Counted from the stretch's first letter, positions 44,311 to 55,379 are shown. The stretch is DNA of 64,000 bases from Ectocarpus siliculosus (GCA_000310025.1 FN648707.1:263347-327346); one strand, 5' to 3'. Notes: a model not told the origin generated them from the letters alone. Translations and numbers: made by a program.

Positions 44311-46245
44311 GGGTAACGACGGTGGAAATTGCAAAACTCCCTTTGTTAGATGTATGCATACATACGTACTCCTCGTTGTGGACACTTTGGGTTCGGCACC
44401 CGGCATTTTCTTCCTCTCGGCAGTCACTCTCTTTCTCGGGGGCACACAGCGGGTAACGCGATGCAACGCTGCGCATGGCTGGTACTCGTAAGCCATTCAC
44501 CTGCGGCGCCTGTCCTTACCGTTCAACCTCGCGTAAACTGGATGCATACCTGCGCTATGCTTACCGCCCATGACAAAGAAAGGCGATGATCCATCACCTG
44601 GCAACATATGGAAGGCATAACTAACGGAGGAAATGTGTATATACGAAGTGTAAAGATCCCAGGGCACGTATTGCAAGCGGAAGGTCATCAGTTACCAAGG
44701 GCAGGTAGCCGGAAACGCTACTCTAGTCAGATGGCATTATGGTCGGGGTCGCGTCCCCCCCAGCGAAAGGGTATCGGGGGCGCGTGAGGGATAGCGCCCG
44801 TGAGTTGCCGCCCCGGTCGCAGTTTACAGCCTTGGTGTACGTACCAACAGCGAATAACTCGACTCTCCGCTTTTGTTCATGGCCACAACTTGTACATCAT
44901 GCTGATTCCATTGCTGCTGCCGCCCCAAGCGTCACCGCAGAGTCCATCGACAGCACCGTTGGCCTTTTAGACTTTGCGGCGGGCACGGTGATACGCTGCG
45001 CAGCAGTTCAACTAGGCTGAGCGTGTGCACCCAACTTTGGTAATAACGTAGATCATGTGTGTGATTGTTTGGGGTTGTGTCGCAGTGTACGGCGAATGGA
45101 ATAAGTGTGGTGTGTTCTTTGGATAAAACGAGCAAAAAATAAGGTAATGCTCGTGGTAGAAAATATTTATGCGTGAGGGGCCTTGTCAACGGAGGGTTCT
45201 ATGCGCCACATGTTCCCAAAGATTGCTTTTGTTGTCCTGGGCACTCTTGTCGTCGTCCTCGTGCAAGAAGAGGTGGGAGTCCGCTGGCACAACCTCTCAC
45301 GGAGGTTGGCAGCCACGAACAGTGTACATGGAATGACGTGTCGCAACACCTCGTGCGTGAAGCTGTGGGTCAAGTTTTCCTCGTGACCGGCTACAAGGCT
45401 GAACCACGTGCTTTGGTACTTACAAGGGACATCGAAAGCTAAATTACTTGTAGTACGTGCTGTTCGTTGCCGTACGCAGGAGCTGCCGACAAGGATTGGA
45501 TTTCTTGTCCACACACCGGTGTTAACCCCCTCCTGTGTAGCCTTGGATGGTTGTAGTTGTACGGAAAAACGATACTGAAAGTATACATTTCATTACTCTG
45601 CGTACAATGAAAAGTGTCGTATACGTCTTACGACGAAAATGGGAGTACTGTCGCCATACCAAGCTGGACGCCACCAATAGAAACCTGGGAAGGCCGTGCA
45701 AAAATGGTCATGTACGTACGCGGTTGTCGTCACCTTGAAGCCTCTCACCGAAAACACACCCGCGGACGCTCTTGCCGATACACGGTATACGAGAACATGG
45801 CAACAGGTAACGACCACTGTAAATTAAGCAGGCAGCCGCAAGGATGTTACTTCCATTGTGGCAGAGAATAACCTTGGAGGACCCGCTGATGGTAGTAAGT
45901 CGTTCCATACTTCGATTGAAAACACTAAACAACTGCGAGAGAGAAAAACCCATGAGGACCCGATGATGGTAGTAAGTCGTTCCATACTTCGATTGAAAAC
46001 GCCAAACAACTGCGAGAAACAAACGTGGCACAACACGAACGACTGAAGTCCCACAAAGAAAACCAGGGAATACCCCGCGTCGGAACATGCACGGGGCGCC
46101 ATTCGTAAACCTCTTCACCCCACCGTGCCAGAGCGAGCTCGAGTGCCCTGGTCTACAAAACCACGATCATTCATCACGAAGTATGGAGCTGGCCACCACC
46201 AGGCATTTCCCCGCATAGTACTGCGCGCTTCAAGTGTTTATCCTT
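44311..46245. other. left flank of the insertion's cargo, no gene assigned
   Basis: An open frame at 45198-45386 starts MRHMFPKIAFVVLGTLVVVLV and looks signal-peptide-like, but I found no supporting exon. A 77-bp tandem duplication (GAGGACCCGMTGATGGTAGTAAGTCG...) lies at 45877-46019. Confidence 0.35.
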
Positions 46246-47254
46246 TCAACGAGTCAAAGATGCATCTCTAAACTGAACCCTCTTCAGCGACCTTGGCCAC
46301 ATGCAACCACACGTAAAACCGTCACCTGTAGACATCCCGTCAAACCTCAGTTCGACTATAGCTCTCGGCCAACGTACGCCTGACAGTGGTTGTTGGAAGC
46401 GTTTGCCAAACGACAACTCCTTCAGGGTAGGAGCCCAACATGACTCGAGAGTGATTGAATGATTCCCCGAAGGCAAGCGACTCCAATCCAGGCGGCCAGT
46501 GCAAGGTGTAAACCTTCGTGTTGAACTTACCCCCAAGCACCAACGTCTTTAGGCTCGTAGGCCAGGTGGTGTCGCTTACACGCCACCCGCAGCCTGACCC
46601 AAACTCGAAAGCTTCTAGCGTGGACGGCCACTTAGCGCGTTCTACGGAAACCATGTCGTCGAAATCATCCGGGAACACAACTCTATGCAAGTTCCTGGGC
46701 CAATGAACGGCATCAACCTTCTGGTTAAATTTTATGGCAAACGACACCTCCTACAGCCCGTCAGGCAACTGCATGCCTTGTATTGGGCTGTTGAAACTCC
46801 CCCCCAACCGTAGGACCTTGAGCGTGGCAGGGAGTACCACAGGAGTCCTCAGCCCCCCGTCCCACGCACCCCCCAAGGTGAGATACTGCAGCGAATCAGG
46901 CCAGATAACGTCTAGCAGGTTCTGCTGGAACGCATCACCGGCCGTCAGAGCGATCAATGCATCCGGCCAATGATAGCCGGTCAACGGCTGGTCAAAGCAC
47001 GTACCAAACGCCAAACGTTGCAAGCTACTGGGCCACCGGACTGCGGCGATTGGCTGGTTGAAGCATCCTACTAGATGAATGTCCTCGATGGAATCTACGA
47101 AAGTCACACCTTCGATGGACCTGTTGAATGTGCTTTCTAGCGAAAGTTGCTTCAAATTAGGAGGCATACTGATACTTTCGAGTGGCTGGTTGAAGCGGCT
47201 CTCGTAGCCGGATCCTGTTGTATTCTTATCCCTTACCCAGATCATTCGATGCAA
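46246..47254 (-). pseudogene. FN-Q-P type leucine-rich-repeat protein, 3' part, broken
   Basis: Minus-strand reading gives about 14 repeats of roughly 22-25 residues with the frame F-N/D-Q-P-(I/L)-x3-x-W-P-x-S-L-x2-L-x-F/L-G, for example FNQPIAAVRWPSSLQRLAFG and FDQPLTGYHWPDALIAL. This resembles FNIP-family leucine-rich repeats, protein-binding solenoids. A TAG at about 46753-46751 (LPDGL*EVSFA) and a frame change near 46460 (GESFNHS) break it. The matching 5' part is at 49394-49787, on the other side of the recombinase gene. Confidence 0.75.
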
Positions 47255-47394
47255 GTATTGGATTTGGTTGGGTGAGGCCTCCTGCGCCGGCCTGTGGTCC
47301 CGCCCATTACTTTCTTATTAATTATCCGATCTGTCACATCTTAGTTAGTGACCAATCACGCCTCTAAGCTAGGTCTCGCCCACCCAAACGTTCT

Positions 47395-49252
47395 TTATTT
47401 TTCGCGGCGAGCACACGCAGAGAAATCGCATGTGAAGTCAGCCGACAACGGCAACGCGCTTGAGTCTGCGTACAGCTCGCTACGGGTCCGCTTGGAACCC
47501 GTTGCCCCCACACTAGCAGTGGCGCCAACATATCGCTTCGCTACACTCTCCGTACGCCACCCGGCAATTTTCATGATAGCGTCCATCGCCGTTCCGTCAA
47601 GCGGCTGCGCTACAGAACCTCCGACGCGGAACGAGTGCATAGTGTCGCGGTGCGGCAGTCCCGCCGCTCGCAAATGCCCTTGTAGGGCAGCCGTAATCTG
47701 AACCGCCGTAAGCGGAGCGCAGCCCCGAGTTCCATCCAGCAGAACGATAGGAAACAGATGCCGTTGGGACAAATCCCAGCCAATACGCTCCGCCGCACTG
47801 ATGTAGGCCGTAACATTGCTCACCGCACAAATAGACGGGCAAGCGACGTCCGGACGCACGACCACGGCATCAACAGAGTCCCGGAGGGTCTTGCCAAACT
47901 GGAAGTTGAAAATCAGACCCTGCCCCGCGGGCAACCGCAGAACTTGCGATCCCATAGTGAAGGAGAGATCATGGCCTCGCCGCATGGAGGCGAACGCCAT
48001 CGAAAACAAAGCGACGCCCCTGGTGAGCTCAATACGTTCCGCCAAAGAGGACGCAGTCTGCGCGCGAGAGCGCGTGTCCCTCAACAGATCGATGAGGACG
48101 TGCGGTAACATAGCCTCTGCCTGGTTGACGGCGACACCCACACGTTTTTTTTCCTCCCCCGTGACGACGAGGTAGGAGTCGACGACAGGACTACAACAGG
48201 GGTTGCCCGAGGCCGTGGCAGGGTCCCAGCTGCTGTCTTTTCCCAACTGTTCTTGCATCGCCATCTTCAGCTTGGACACGATCCCTTTCTGCATGAACGC
48301 GGCGGCATACCGCTTAACACATGGCGTGTTTGGAAGACAATCGCGGCCGTGAGTCGTGCCGACACCAGGGCATGCCCTGTCGTGCACCCACTTGGTACCA
48401 CTACCTTGTGTTTCCAAGAAGCAGAGATAGTTAAACACGTCTCGGTCCGACGCCTGCTTCCAACCCCGACGTTGTTCATTCGCCGAAAGTATGAAAGCGT
48501 CGAACCCGTCCGCTACGGCGCACTTGCGCTGTTGAGCACGACGGTTAGACGCGGCCGAGAGGACCTGATCACCACGAGCGCGCAGCGCGTCGAAATCGAT
48601 CGACACCCGAGCCGCTTGAGGGTCACGCGGTACCGGACGCCCGCGGGCAGGCTGAACACCGCAGGACCAACAGTAGTTGTAATGTCCCACGTTTTCCGTC
48701 TGGCACGACGAACACAGCCTTCTGACTGCAGGAGGCGGCCATGGCGGAGCGCGAGTTCCACAGTGTACTCGGCCAGGAGCTTCTTCGCCTCGGTCTGGCG
48801 ATAGGCAACTGACTTGTCGCCCGCCCGCGAAGTGGCCACCTTCCTGGCGCGCGCCAAAACTGCCGTGTAGGTCTCCGCCCCGGAAGGGGCGGCAGCCGAG
48901 TGGCCACCTCACCCAAACGGAGGACCAGCTCCTCCACAGTGCCCTGATCGCAACCGAGCCGGTTGCGGTCGAACACCCGCCCAAGGTCCAGCGTTGCCCC
49001 TGCTCCCGGCACCAGCGCCGTGTAGCACGGCAGAGCGTAGGCCGCCGTGGTCGCGTCCACAAATGCGGCCGTCTGGCGGTCGGGCCGGGGAGGCAGCCCA
49101 GGTGGAGGCGGGGAAAGCGGTCCCATCGGCGCGCTGGCAGCCGCCGGGGCAGCAGCCTCTGAGGAAGCAGGCGCCGCCGCTGAGGAAGCCGTTGTAGAAG
49201 AAGCAGCCGCCGAAGTCGCCGCCGTGGAGCGCCGCGTGTTGCTAGGCGGCAT
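47395..49252 (-). pseudogene. tyrosine recombinase (Crypton-like or solo YR), catalytic half intact
   Basis: Catalyses strand exchange through a covalent phosphotyrosine. The intact open part (about 48715-47395, 440 residues) begins with a zinc ribbon CSSCQTENVGHYNYCWSC. It then reads RRGHDLSFTMGS (first catalytic Arg in MRRG), a conserved FNFQFGKTL block, and the C-terminal signature HSFRVGGS...IAGWRTESVAKRYVG (H-x-x-R, Trp and the Tyr nucleophile). N-terminal sense continues upstream in two other frames: MPPSNTRRSTAATSAAASS...LDLGRVFDRNRLG from 49252, then AETYTAVLARARKVATSRAG. This implies frameshifts near 48880 (in a CCGCCCC/GGGGCGG palindrome) and near 48715. The Arg-rich N-terminus of the longest formal ORF (to 49341) is an out-of-frame artefact. 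No reverse transcriptase is linked, which argues against DIRS. Confidence 0.8.
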
Positions 49253-49393
49253 GTTACGACTCTCAAATATGTCCCTTCTCCTCGATAGCTCCGGCGTATT
49301 TTTTCGGGAGAGAAAAGGGGGACTAAACTAGGTGGGGTCATTTTCCAACATCCTTTCTGGAATATCTGACTCTTCCCGATTTCGTTCCGAAAT

Positions 49394-49787
49394 CTAGATG
49401 CGTCTCAAATCCGAGATTACGAACGACATCACCTCAACGGTGGCCGGCCACACCACTCCGTCCATGGGCGAATCGAATAAATCCTTGGCCCGAAATACAC
49501 GCAAGTGACGCGGCGGCAACACGCGAACATGTGATTTGACCGCTAGCGGACCATAAGTCCGCGGAAATCGACAACATCCTGACGCCGTGCATGTTGTCGT
49601 GGAACTTGTTAAAAGAAGGGGCGGACGTACATGCCGACCAAGTAATCGCAACCGCAGTGGATGGCTTCAGCTTGGTTAGCCACTCAACCGATTCTCTGTC
49701 GTATGTCGGCCCCTGGTAAATTTCGTCGCCTAGGGTACCCCTGAGGAGAGGATCCAGCATCCCTCTGTGGGTTACTGTGGCACACAT
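49394..49787 (-). pseudogene. FN-Q-P leucine-rich-repeat gene, 5' part
   Basis: Two frames carry sense. DEIYQGPTYDRESVEWLTKLKP (about 49725-49660) is followed, after a frame change, by RTYGPLAVKSHVRVLPPRHL and FDSPMDGVVWPATVEVMSF (about 49570-49410), the last being one FN-Q-P repeat. It ends at a TAG near 49396. The recombinase gene lies between it and the repeats at 46246-47254, in the same orientation, so the recombinase element probably split this gene. Confidence 0.55.
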
Positions 49788-49801
49788 CGCTGCTACGTTG
49801 C

Positions 49802-50265
49802 ATGTCTGACAGGGCGGGCTTCAACTCCTACGCTGAACTGCACTCCAACACGGCCGCCGCGGACGTCGGCGGCGGCCGGGAGTTGCGCCTCCTGGGTTCA
49901 GAGCTCCTGCAGTGCTGGGAGATATACGCCGTGCTTAAGGCCGCAAATGACGTCGGTAAGAAAGTTGCGTTGTCCCCTTACTGCAACATGTTGTATTCTG
50001 TTGTGACAACACAGCAGACCTCTCCCCGCATTGGAATACATTTTCCATCGACGGCGAACAAAATTTAGCACCCAATCCCCAATCCGACCGCGTACAGGTT
50101 AACAGTAACTTCTCGTAGGAAGGATAAGGGAGCGCCGAGCAGGGGGCATGCGTGCGAGCCTTTTATTTGGCTGTAGTCAATCGTTTGTTTCTTCTTGTCT
50201 TTCCTCTGTCAGTACGCAAGGGGTGGGACACCTACCGGGGGTGGGAGATGTTTGACAAGCCTTAG
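49802..50265 (+). CDS. small two-exon protein, function unknown
   Basis: Exon 1 is 49802-49955 (MSDRAGFNSYAELHSN...LQCWEIYAVLKAAND) with donor GTAAGA. Exon 2 is 50213-50265 (RKGWDTYRGWEMFDKP, stop TAG), behind a strong TTTCTTCTTGTCTTTCCTCTGTCAG acceptor. Spliced length is 207 bases, 68 residues, with matching phase 1. The protein is soluble, with a predicted amphipathic helix in the middle and a Trp/Tyr-rich C-terminus. I do not recognise a family. It lies within the 7.6-kb insertion, just upstream of the opposite-strand leucine-rich-repeat fragment, so it may be captured cargo. Confidence 0.45.
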
Positions 50266-51049
50266 CGGTTACACGAACGACCGCGCGTCCTCTACAGCAC
50301 GGAAGGTTATTCACACAGAACCGACAACCGATGGCGAGTCGCCTTCAGCTATCGTGCTGGCAGCTGACTCAAGTTCTTCGTCTTGCTTGCCGTTACTCAA
50401 ACTTTCTCCGTTATGATTGCGTGCAAGGTCCACACAAGTGGTACGCATTGCCGGGCCAGGCACTCAAGCCAAGGGATCCCAAGGCTGTCGATGTGTTTGA
50501 TCAGAGAGGTGAGCAGTCAGGATGCAATAGTTGGGCGGGGCTACGTCGTGTCGAGGAGGAGCTCAACGACATGTACTTGAGGGACTCCCCGTGGGTAGAT
50601 CGCTTCTTATATTTTTTCACAAAATCGGTTTTTGTGGCGTCAGTACGTATGTTAGTATTTCCTTCGTGGTTCTTCAAGACCGAGCCAAATAGTTCCGAAA
50701 ATGGGGCATATACAGCAAGGGGTAAGGGATTGAAGTCGTGGCAGAAGCGACCCCGCCCCAAGAAGCGTAAGAGGGTTTCAACCAGGTGGACGCGAGATGG
50801 TCACGACATACCGGGTTTCAAATCGTCGCCGAAGCGAACCCGCAGGCCAAATGGCGTTCTGTTCCTTACTTTATCTCTCCCCGAGGTAGTAAACACGCAT
50901 TCGTACGTGCCCGTTCAGGTGACAAAAGGGTTTCAAGCCATGCCCGAAGCTTTCCCGCCTCGCGGCCTTCTTCATTGCGTCGTAGTATTCCGTTTATTTC
51001 TTTGTCTCGGTGCAGATGTTTGATACATTCGCGCCATAACCAAGTGAAA
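50266..51049 (+). other. 230-codon open frame without recognisable domain
   Basis: The frame 50331-51023 is open but rich in basic, low-complexity sequence (KRPRPKKRKRVSTRWTRD) with no family feature and no splice support. I do not call it a gene. It may include the 3' UTR of the small gene. Confidence 0.3.
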
Positions 51050-51270
51050 TTACCCCGTGGGTACCCATCCATGGGCACCATGGGCAATGCCCATGGGCAC
51101 CCAAACTGATGCCTAACGCTAGCCCATGGTCGTCACCGTGGGTAGCCACAGGCACCCGTGGTGTTAACCGTGGGTAGCGATCCATTGGTATCGGTGGTGT
51201 AGCACCCTACGGGTGCCGACGGGTAATCATGATGATCACCACGGGACCTATTCGTCCCGACTAAGGAAAG
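51050..51270. repeat. CCCATGGG / CCGTGGGTA cluster
   Basis: GTGGGTACCCATCCATGGGCACCATGGGCAATGCCCATGGGCACCC at 51058-51103, continuing as spaced CCGTGGGTAGC words to about 51225. Same word family as the ends of the 7.6-kb insertion and the clusters at 26309-26680. Confidence 0.7.
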
Positions 51271-51734
51271 ACGAAACGTCTTGGAGCTTTGAAAACAACA
51301 AAACCCACCGTAGCTTTTAAATCTGCAACAAGTAAGTATTATGATGAAAAGACCTGCCCAAGACCTCGGCGTGCGCGTGCACTGTACGAAACACGGGAGA
51401 TGCGACAACGCCCTCAGCGTCGCGCCGTGGATCTGGGTGAGCCTAGCGCCGTGGATCTGGGCGAGGGCACACTGACGCGCTTTCCTCCACGCCCACACCA
51501 AGCCACAGTTATTCGGCTTTAGATACCTTCCTCTCTTTCTTTTCATTCTTGCGCCGAGCTGGAATAATGCTGGACTCACTAACTGCTGTGCTGTGAGCCT
51601 CCCACGGAACCTTGGGTGTACCAGCTCGCTGCGGCCGTGCCTTCGTCGACCCCGCCTAATCGATGTTATAGAGCACGCTTAATCTTGGTACCCGTTGTGA
51701 TCCCCGTGGTGGTGAAAGCCATTATGGTCCCCCG

Positions 51735-51814
51735 TGGGCCGTGGGTGGGCGTGGGTACCCATGGGTAACCCATGGGTACCCATGGACACGAATAACGATA
51801 GTGTATATGATTGG
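51735..51814. repeat. right inverted end with CCCATGGGTACC words
   Basis: GGGCGTGGGTACCCATGGGTAACCCATGGGTACCCATGGACACGAATAACGATAGTGTATATGATTGG, the inverted partner of the left end at 44230. Followed directly by the target duplication GACTTTT. Confidence 0.65.
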
Positions 51815-53040
51815 GACTTTTCAGCAGCAGCAGCAGCAGCAGCCACGATCGCGATCGCAGTTCGAACGCACGTTAGCAGACGTAGACTCTCAGGAAGATG
51901 ATGTTGCACGATCGCACACTGAAGGCCTTGGTCGCGCGCCGCGCTCCAGGTCTGTGCCCTCTCGTGATGCAGATCATGTGGCACACCGCCTTGAGACACC
52001 ACCTGCAGAAATGCAGATGCGCACGGTGGTTCAACGCGCACACTCACACCCCGCATCCATATCCGAACACAGCAATGTGCCGTAACTGGATGGTGAAGGC
52101 TCTCGTTCTCCGAGTTTGATTGAAGCCTCACGCACGCACACGATTGAAGCTCACAGCTCCATTGTGCGCGTGTCGGACGCCCCCAGTGGCGCGGTCGAGT
52201 CTAGTACTCCTGCCCCTGGTAGCCCAGCTGTCGCTGTCGGCATGTTTGAACCTCAGGGTTTGAATTATTCCGACGCCAGCCCGGCTGCATCCCATTCCGA
52301 GCGCGGATATGTGCCGAATGTGGATAGTGTTGGCTCTCAATCCACGAGTTTGATCGATGCCTCACACGCGCACTCGATTGGAGTTAGCAGCTCCGTCGAA
52401 CGCACGTCAGAACGCACCAGCGGAGCGATCGCCTCGAGCGATTCTGCCCCTGGTCTCGCTGTCGCAAGCCCCCGAGAAACTATCAAAACGTTCTCTCGGC
52501 TGCATTCCGACACACCTTCTTTATCGCATTCCGAGAACACCACAAATGTTTCGGAGACGGATGGAGATGGCTTTCGCTGTCAAAGTTTGAGAGCCATTGC
52601 GACCTCACAGCAGTCGGATACCCTGAGATCCGCTGATGGTGAGACACCGCAAGCCACCAGCGGCGCATTTGCTTCAAGCAACCCTGCCCCGCCTGGTGCC
52701 GCGCATGATGCAAGCGATGCTGCACTTGTGTACCCGCGTCCACAATCACTTGAATACACAGACAGTGAATATGTTCCGACTGGCAACCATGCCTCTGCCC
52801 CTGTTCGTACCGATGCAATTGCAGGCAGAGACGTAGAACCTGTATCGAGTGTATCTTTACCCGCCGTAGACGAAGATCGTACCCCTACAGCAGCCCCTCC
52901 TCTCCCATTTGCGCCCACACGCGTGCAAACAACGAGTATGCCTGTTGTTAGACTGTCACGGCGTCTAGCTGGTAAACCACCATCTGACGCTCTCGATCTA
53001 GCACGGTCAACCGCCGCTCCAATGCGTCCTGTGCCTGCCA

Positions 53041-54297
53041 ATGAATGAAATTACCGCAAAACGACTACACCCAGTTGTTCCCCATGGTAACGCAAAATCG
53101 CCTTCTGGCCCTAACCTCCCTCGTACCCTCTCCAAAGGTTCCGCATCGAGAGAAACCAATATGGCCGAGCCGCCGGTGGTGGGCGGTCCTGAGGCAGCTG
53201 ATGCTGCCGATAGTACGCCTGACGTCGATATGGGAGGCACAACTGCCCGAGATGAGCAGCCGATGCCGGCAGTCCTCAGGGGTGCGATGAAGCCTTCCGC
53301 GTGGGCTAAAATGAACGCCGAGGAGCAAGCATCCATGCTCGACAACACGCACATAATGTTCCGCAATTTTGAATAGGCCAAGCGTGACGCGGATGCAAAA
53401 GCGCTAGCGTTGGCGGAAGAGGAAGTCGCTGCACAAACGAGAGAGGCTGAAGCGGCCTTGAGCGCTGCCAACAAGGCAAGTGCTTCGTCGGATGAGCAGA
53501 TCAGACAGCTCACCCAGCAGCGCGAGCAGACACGCGCGCGACAGGCCGAGTGCGTCGACAAGGCCACCGCCGCTGCTGCCGCCCAGGCCAGCGTCGCCCG
53601 ACAGTTTGGCGGTATGGAAGGAGCCGCTCCGGCATCGTCCCACCAGCTCGCCGGCTCGCAAGAGCATGGTTCGAAGCAGGCTCGCACTTACCCTTCGGGG
53701 TATGGTTCGCAGAGCCCCTCGCTCACCAATCCTACGGGATTTGGTTTGACGCGAAACCCTCCCACCGACCCACAGGGGTTCGGTGCGGAGCACACTCTCA
53801 CCGATCCTTCGGGATTTGGTTCGCAGCACATGGCGCTCACCGGCTCGAATGAGCTTGGTTCCGAGCCCCAGCACGACGGCCCTGCGGGCTACGGTCTGCC
53901 ATACCAGCAGCAAGGGCTGTTGCTGCAACCACCACTGTCCATCGCTAGAGGTGGTTATGTGGTACCGCCCCCGGCCAAACCGTCATACAGCCAAATGGCG
54001 CAAGGACCGCCGGATCTCAGCCTCCGTACGGGGGATGCATTGTTCCTTGACATTCCGGTGCATAACTTCGCGCACGTGCACCAGCAGGCCTTCACGGAAG
54101 CATGCAGGATACCAGTCACCAAGGCGGCTACAGTGCTGACGACGATGTTAGAAAGCTCGGAGAGACCTACGGTCACTCTCCGTGAATTCATGCATCACGT
54201 CGCTCATGCCCCCACGGTAGACGCCCCGTTAGTCGAATCGGTAACGCGTCTTCTGCACGGGCTCAGAGTGTTGAAATACAGCGCATTACTGCTGTAG
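53041..54297 (+). CDS. host-element ORF2, coiled-coil and DPSGFG-repeat protein
   Basis: Overlaps the ORF1 stop in ATGAATGA. It is read as one frame interrupted by TAG at 53374-53376 (...MFRNFE*AKRDAD). Order: a charged N-terminus with AMKPSAWAKMNAEEQASML; a heptad-rich Ala/Glu/Lys coiled coil (about residues 112-185); four PSGYGSQ / PTGFGLT / PQGFGAE / PSGFGSQ repeats; a Pro/Gln linker; and a compact C-terminal domain (GDALFLDIPVHNFAHVHQQ...RLLHGLRVLKYSALLL). No known enzyme domain. Coiled coil plus small globular domain would suit a structural Gag-like or particle protein, but that is inference. Confidence 0.5.
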
Positions 54298-54762
54298 GAT
54301 GTGTGTAGTAGAATAGATGCAGCTGTATGATTGCTGTATGTAATGATACGCACATGCTGTGTGATATGTGACGTTTGTTTGGTAAAACGTAACATGTGTG
54401 ACGAGTTCTAGCGAAGAGATCACGAATGAATTGATGATTGAGCAGAGGATTGTAATTGTAGCGAGATCACGAGGTGTTGCGAGCCCCACCGGGTTCACTC
54501 CCCAACTATCCCTCAACATCTCACCTCTGCAAGTACGCTGAAGAAGAAAGAAAGTATAAGTCCCAAAAGCTGCATCTAGAAACAACATCGACTTCGGTCA
54601 CTGTCTCAACAGACTTCGGTCTACACAGACTTCGGTCTGCACATCACACAGACTACTGTCTGGAACTGCACATAGGCTTAACCGCCTGCAGACACGACCC
54701 TTGGGTACAGGGCACCTCGACACTACACATTTCTACACAGAGGAGGTTACGCTACCTTACAG
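54298..54762. other. non-coding spacer with a short ACTTCGGTCT repeat
   Basis: Between ORF2 and the Gag-like frame. Three ACTTCGGTC words at 54593-54645 form a 16-20-base repeat (CAACAGACTTCGGTCT, CACAGACTTCGGTCT). Nothing else recognised. Confidence 0.45.
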
Positions 54763-55080
54763 GTGGCTACCGCCCGGCGGAGGTCAACTGGTACCTTCCC
54801 GCCTTCGACAACGCCAACGACTTTTTGTGTTTCCGCAGCGCTCGCCAAACTGGCGGAGCGTCTGGACCAACCCCTGACAGCCCCACGTGATGCCAGGCAA
54901 GTACCGTTGTTGGGTGATGTTGCAGCCAGCGACCACTCATTGATGTCACGCAACAGTGCATTCGTAGGCCATAACACCCAACCGTTGTCGTCAACGACTG
55001 CTCGTGCTCGCCAAGTGGAGATAGAAAAGGCTGAAGCGCTTGCAGAAGCTGCACGAATCAGAGAGATCAGTGCGAAGTAC

Positions 55081-55333
55081 TGTTCGTGGGTCTACGGACA
55101 TGGTTTGGATATGTTAGCCGCGTACAAGTGTGACGCAGATGGTGTAGAACCTTTTAGGTAGGGGTATGGTGATGATGCACCGGGGCCCCCTTTTGTTGTG
55201 TGCAGCAGCCCTGCTGCCACTCCTCCTTTCTGAGCACGACAGCGCCCTGGGTACGGGCGTTGCGTCACCGTCGGAAGTTAATACACTACACAAAACTATA
55301 CCTGATAAGTACGCGGAGTACGGCCGACAAACA
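55081..55333 (+). repeat. copia-2 5' LTR
   Basis: 253 bp, TG...CA. Carries an extra 11 bases near 55163-55174 (GTATGGTGATG-like) relative to the 3' LTR. Confidence 0.95.
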
Positions 55334-55379
55334 CTCTAGAGTCTAGAATTTGTCCCGCGAGGGATAGCCGCATCGGGTG

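Larger units (their letters stand above)
44230..51814. mobile_element. 7.6-kb insertion with inverted ends and 7-bp target duplication
   Basis: Flanked by GACTTTT at 44223-44229 and 51815-51821. Its ends are imperfect inverted repeats: left TGATGTACATTATCCTTATTCGTGCCCATGGGTACCCATGGGTA, and the right end read on the minus strand TCATATACACTATCGTTATTCGTGTCCATGGGTACCCATGGGTT. Removing it with one GACTTTT rejoins ORF1 in frame. Cargo: two parts of an FN-Q-P leucine-rich-repeat gene, a tyrosine recombinase gene and a small two-exon gene. No DDE transposase was recognised, so the superfamily is open; it could be a non-autonomous TIR element that has captured host genes and later took a recombinase element. 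Confidence 0.6.
44059..53048 (+). pseudogene. host-element ORF1, Ser/Pro-rich protein split by the 7.6-kb insertion
   Basis: The first part, 44059-44229, starts MSAPDEPRGSSDSAVSTP and is acidic and Ser-rich. It runs into the insertion at ...RTF and meets TGA 44233. The second part, 51822-53048, resumes in the same frame relative to the target duplication with a Gln run and SRSQFERTLADVD. One TAA at 52083-52085 interrupts it. The rest is built of degenerate repeats of about 65-70 residues (SLIEASxxHxIxxxSSxxR...SGAxxSSxxAPG). Near the end is MPVVRLSRRLAGKPP, a Pro/Arg phrase common in retroelement polyproteins. No enzymatic domain is recognised. The stop TGA overlaps the next ORF's start in ATGAATGA. 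Confidence 0.55.

Noticed and set aside
48880-49341. Arg-rich N-terminal 150-200 residues of the 648-codon recombinase ORF
   Set aside because: Compositionally out of frame. Sensible Ala/Ser-rich N-terminal sequence lies in a neighbouring frame from 49252, so the longer formal start is an artefact of frameshifts.
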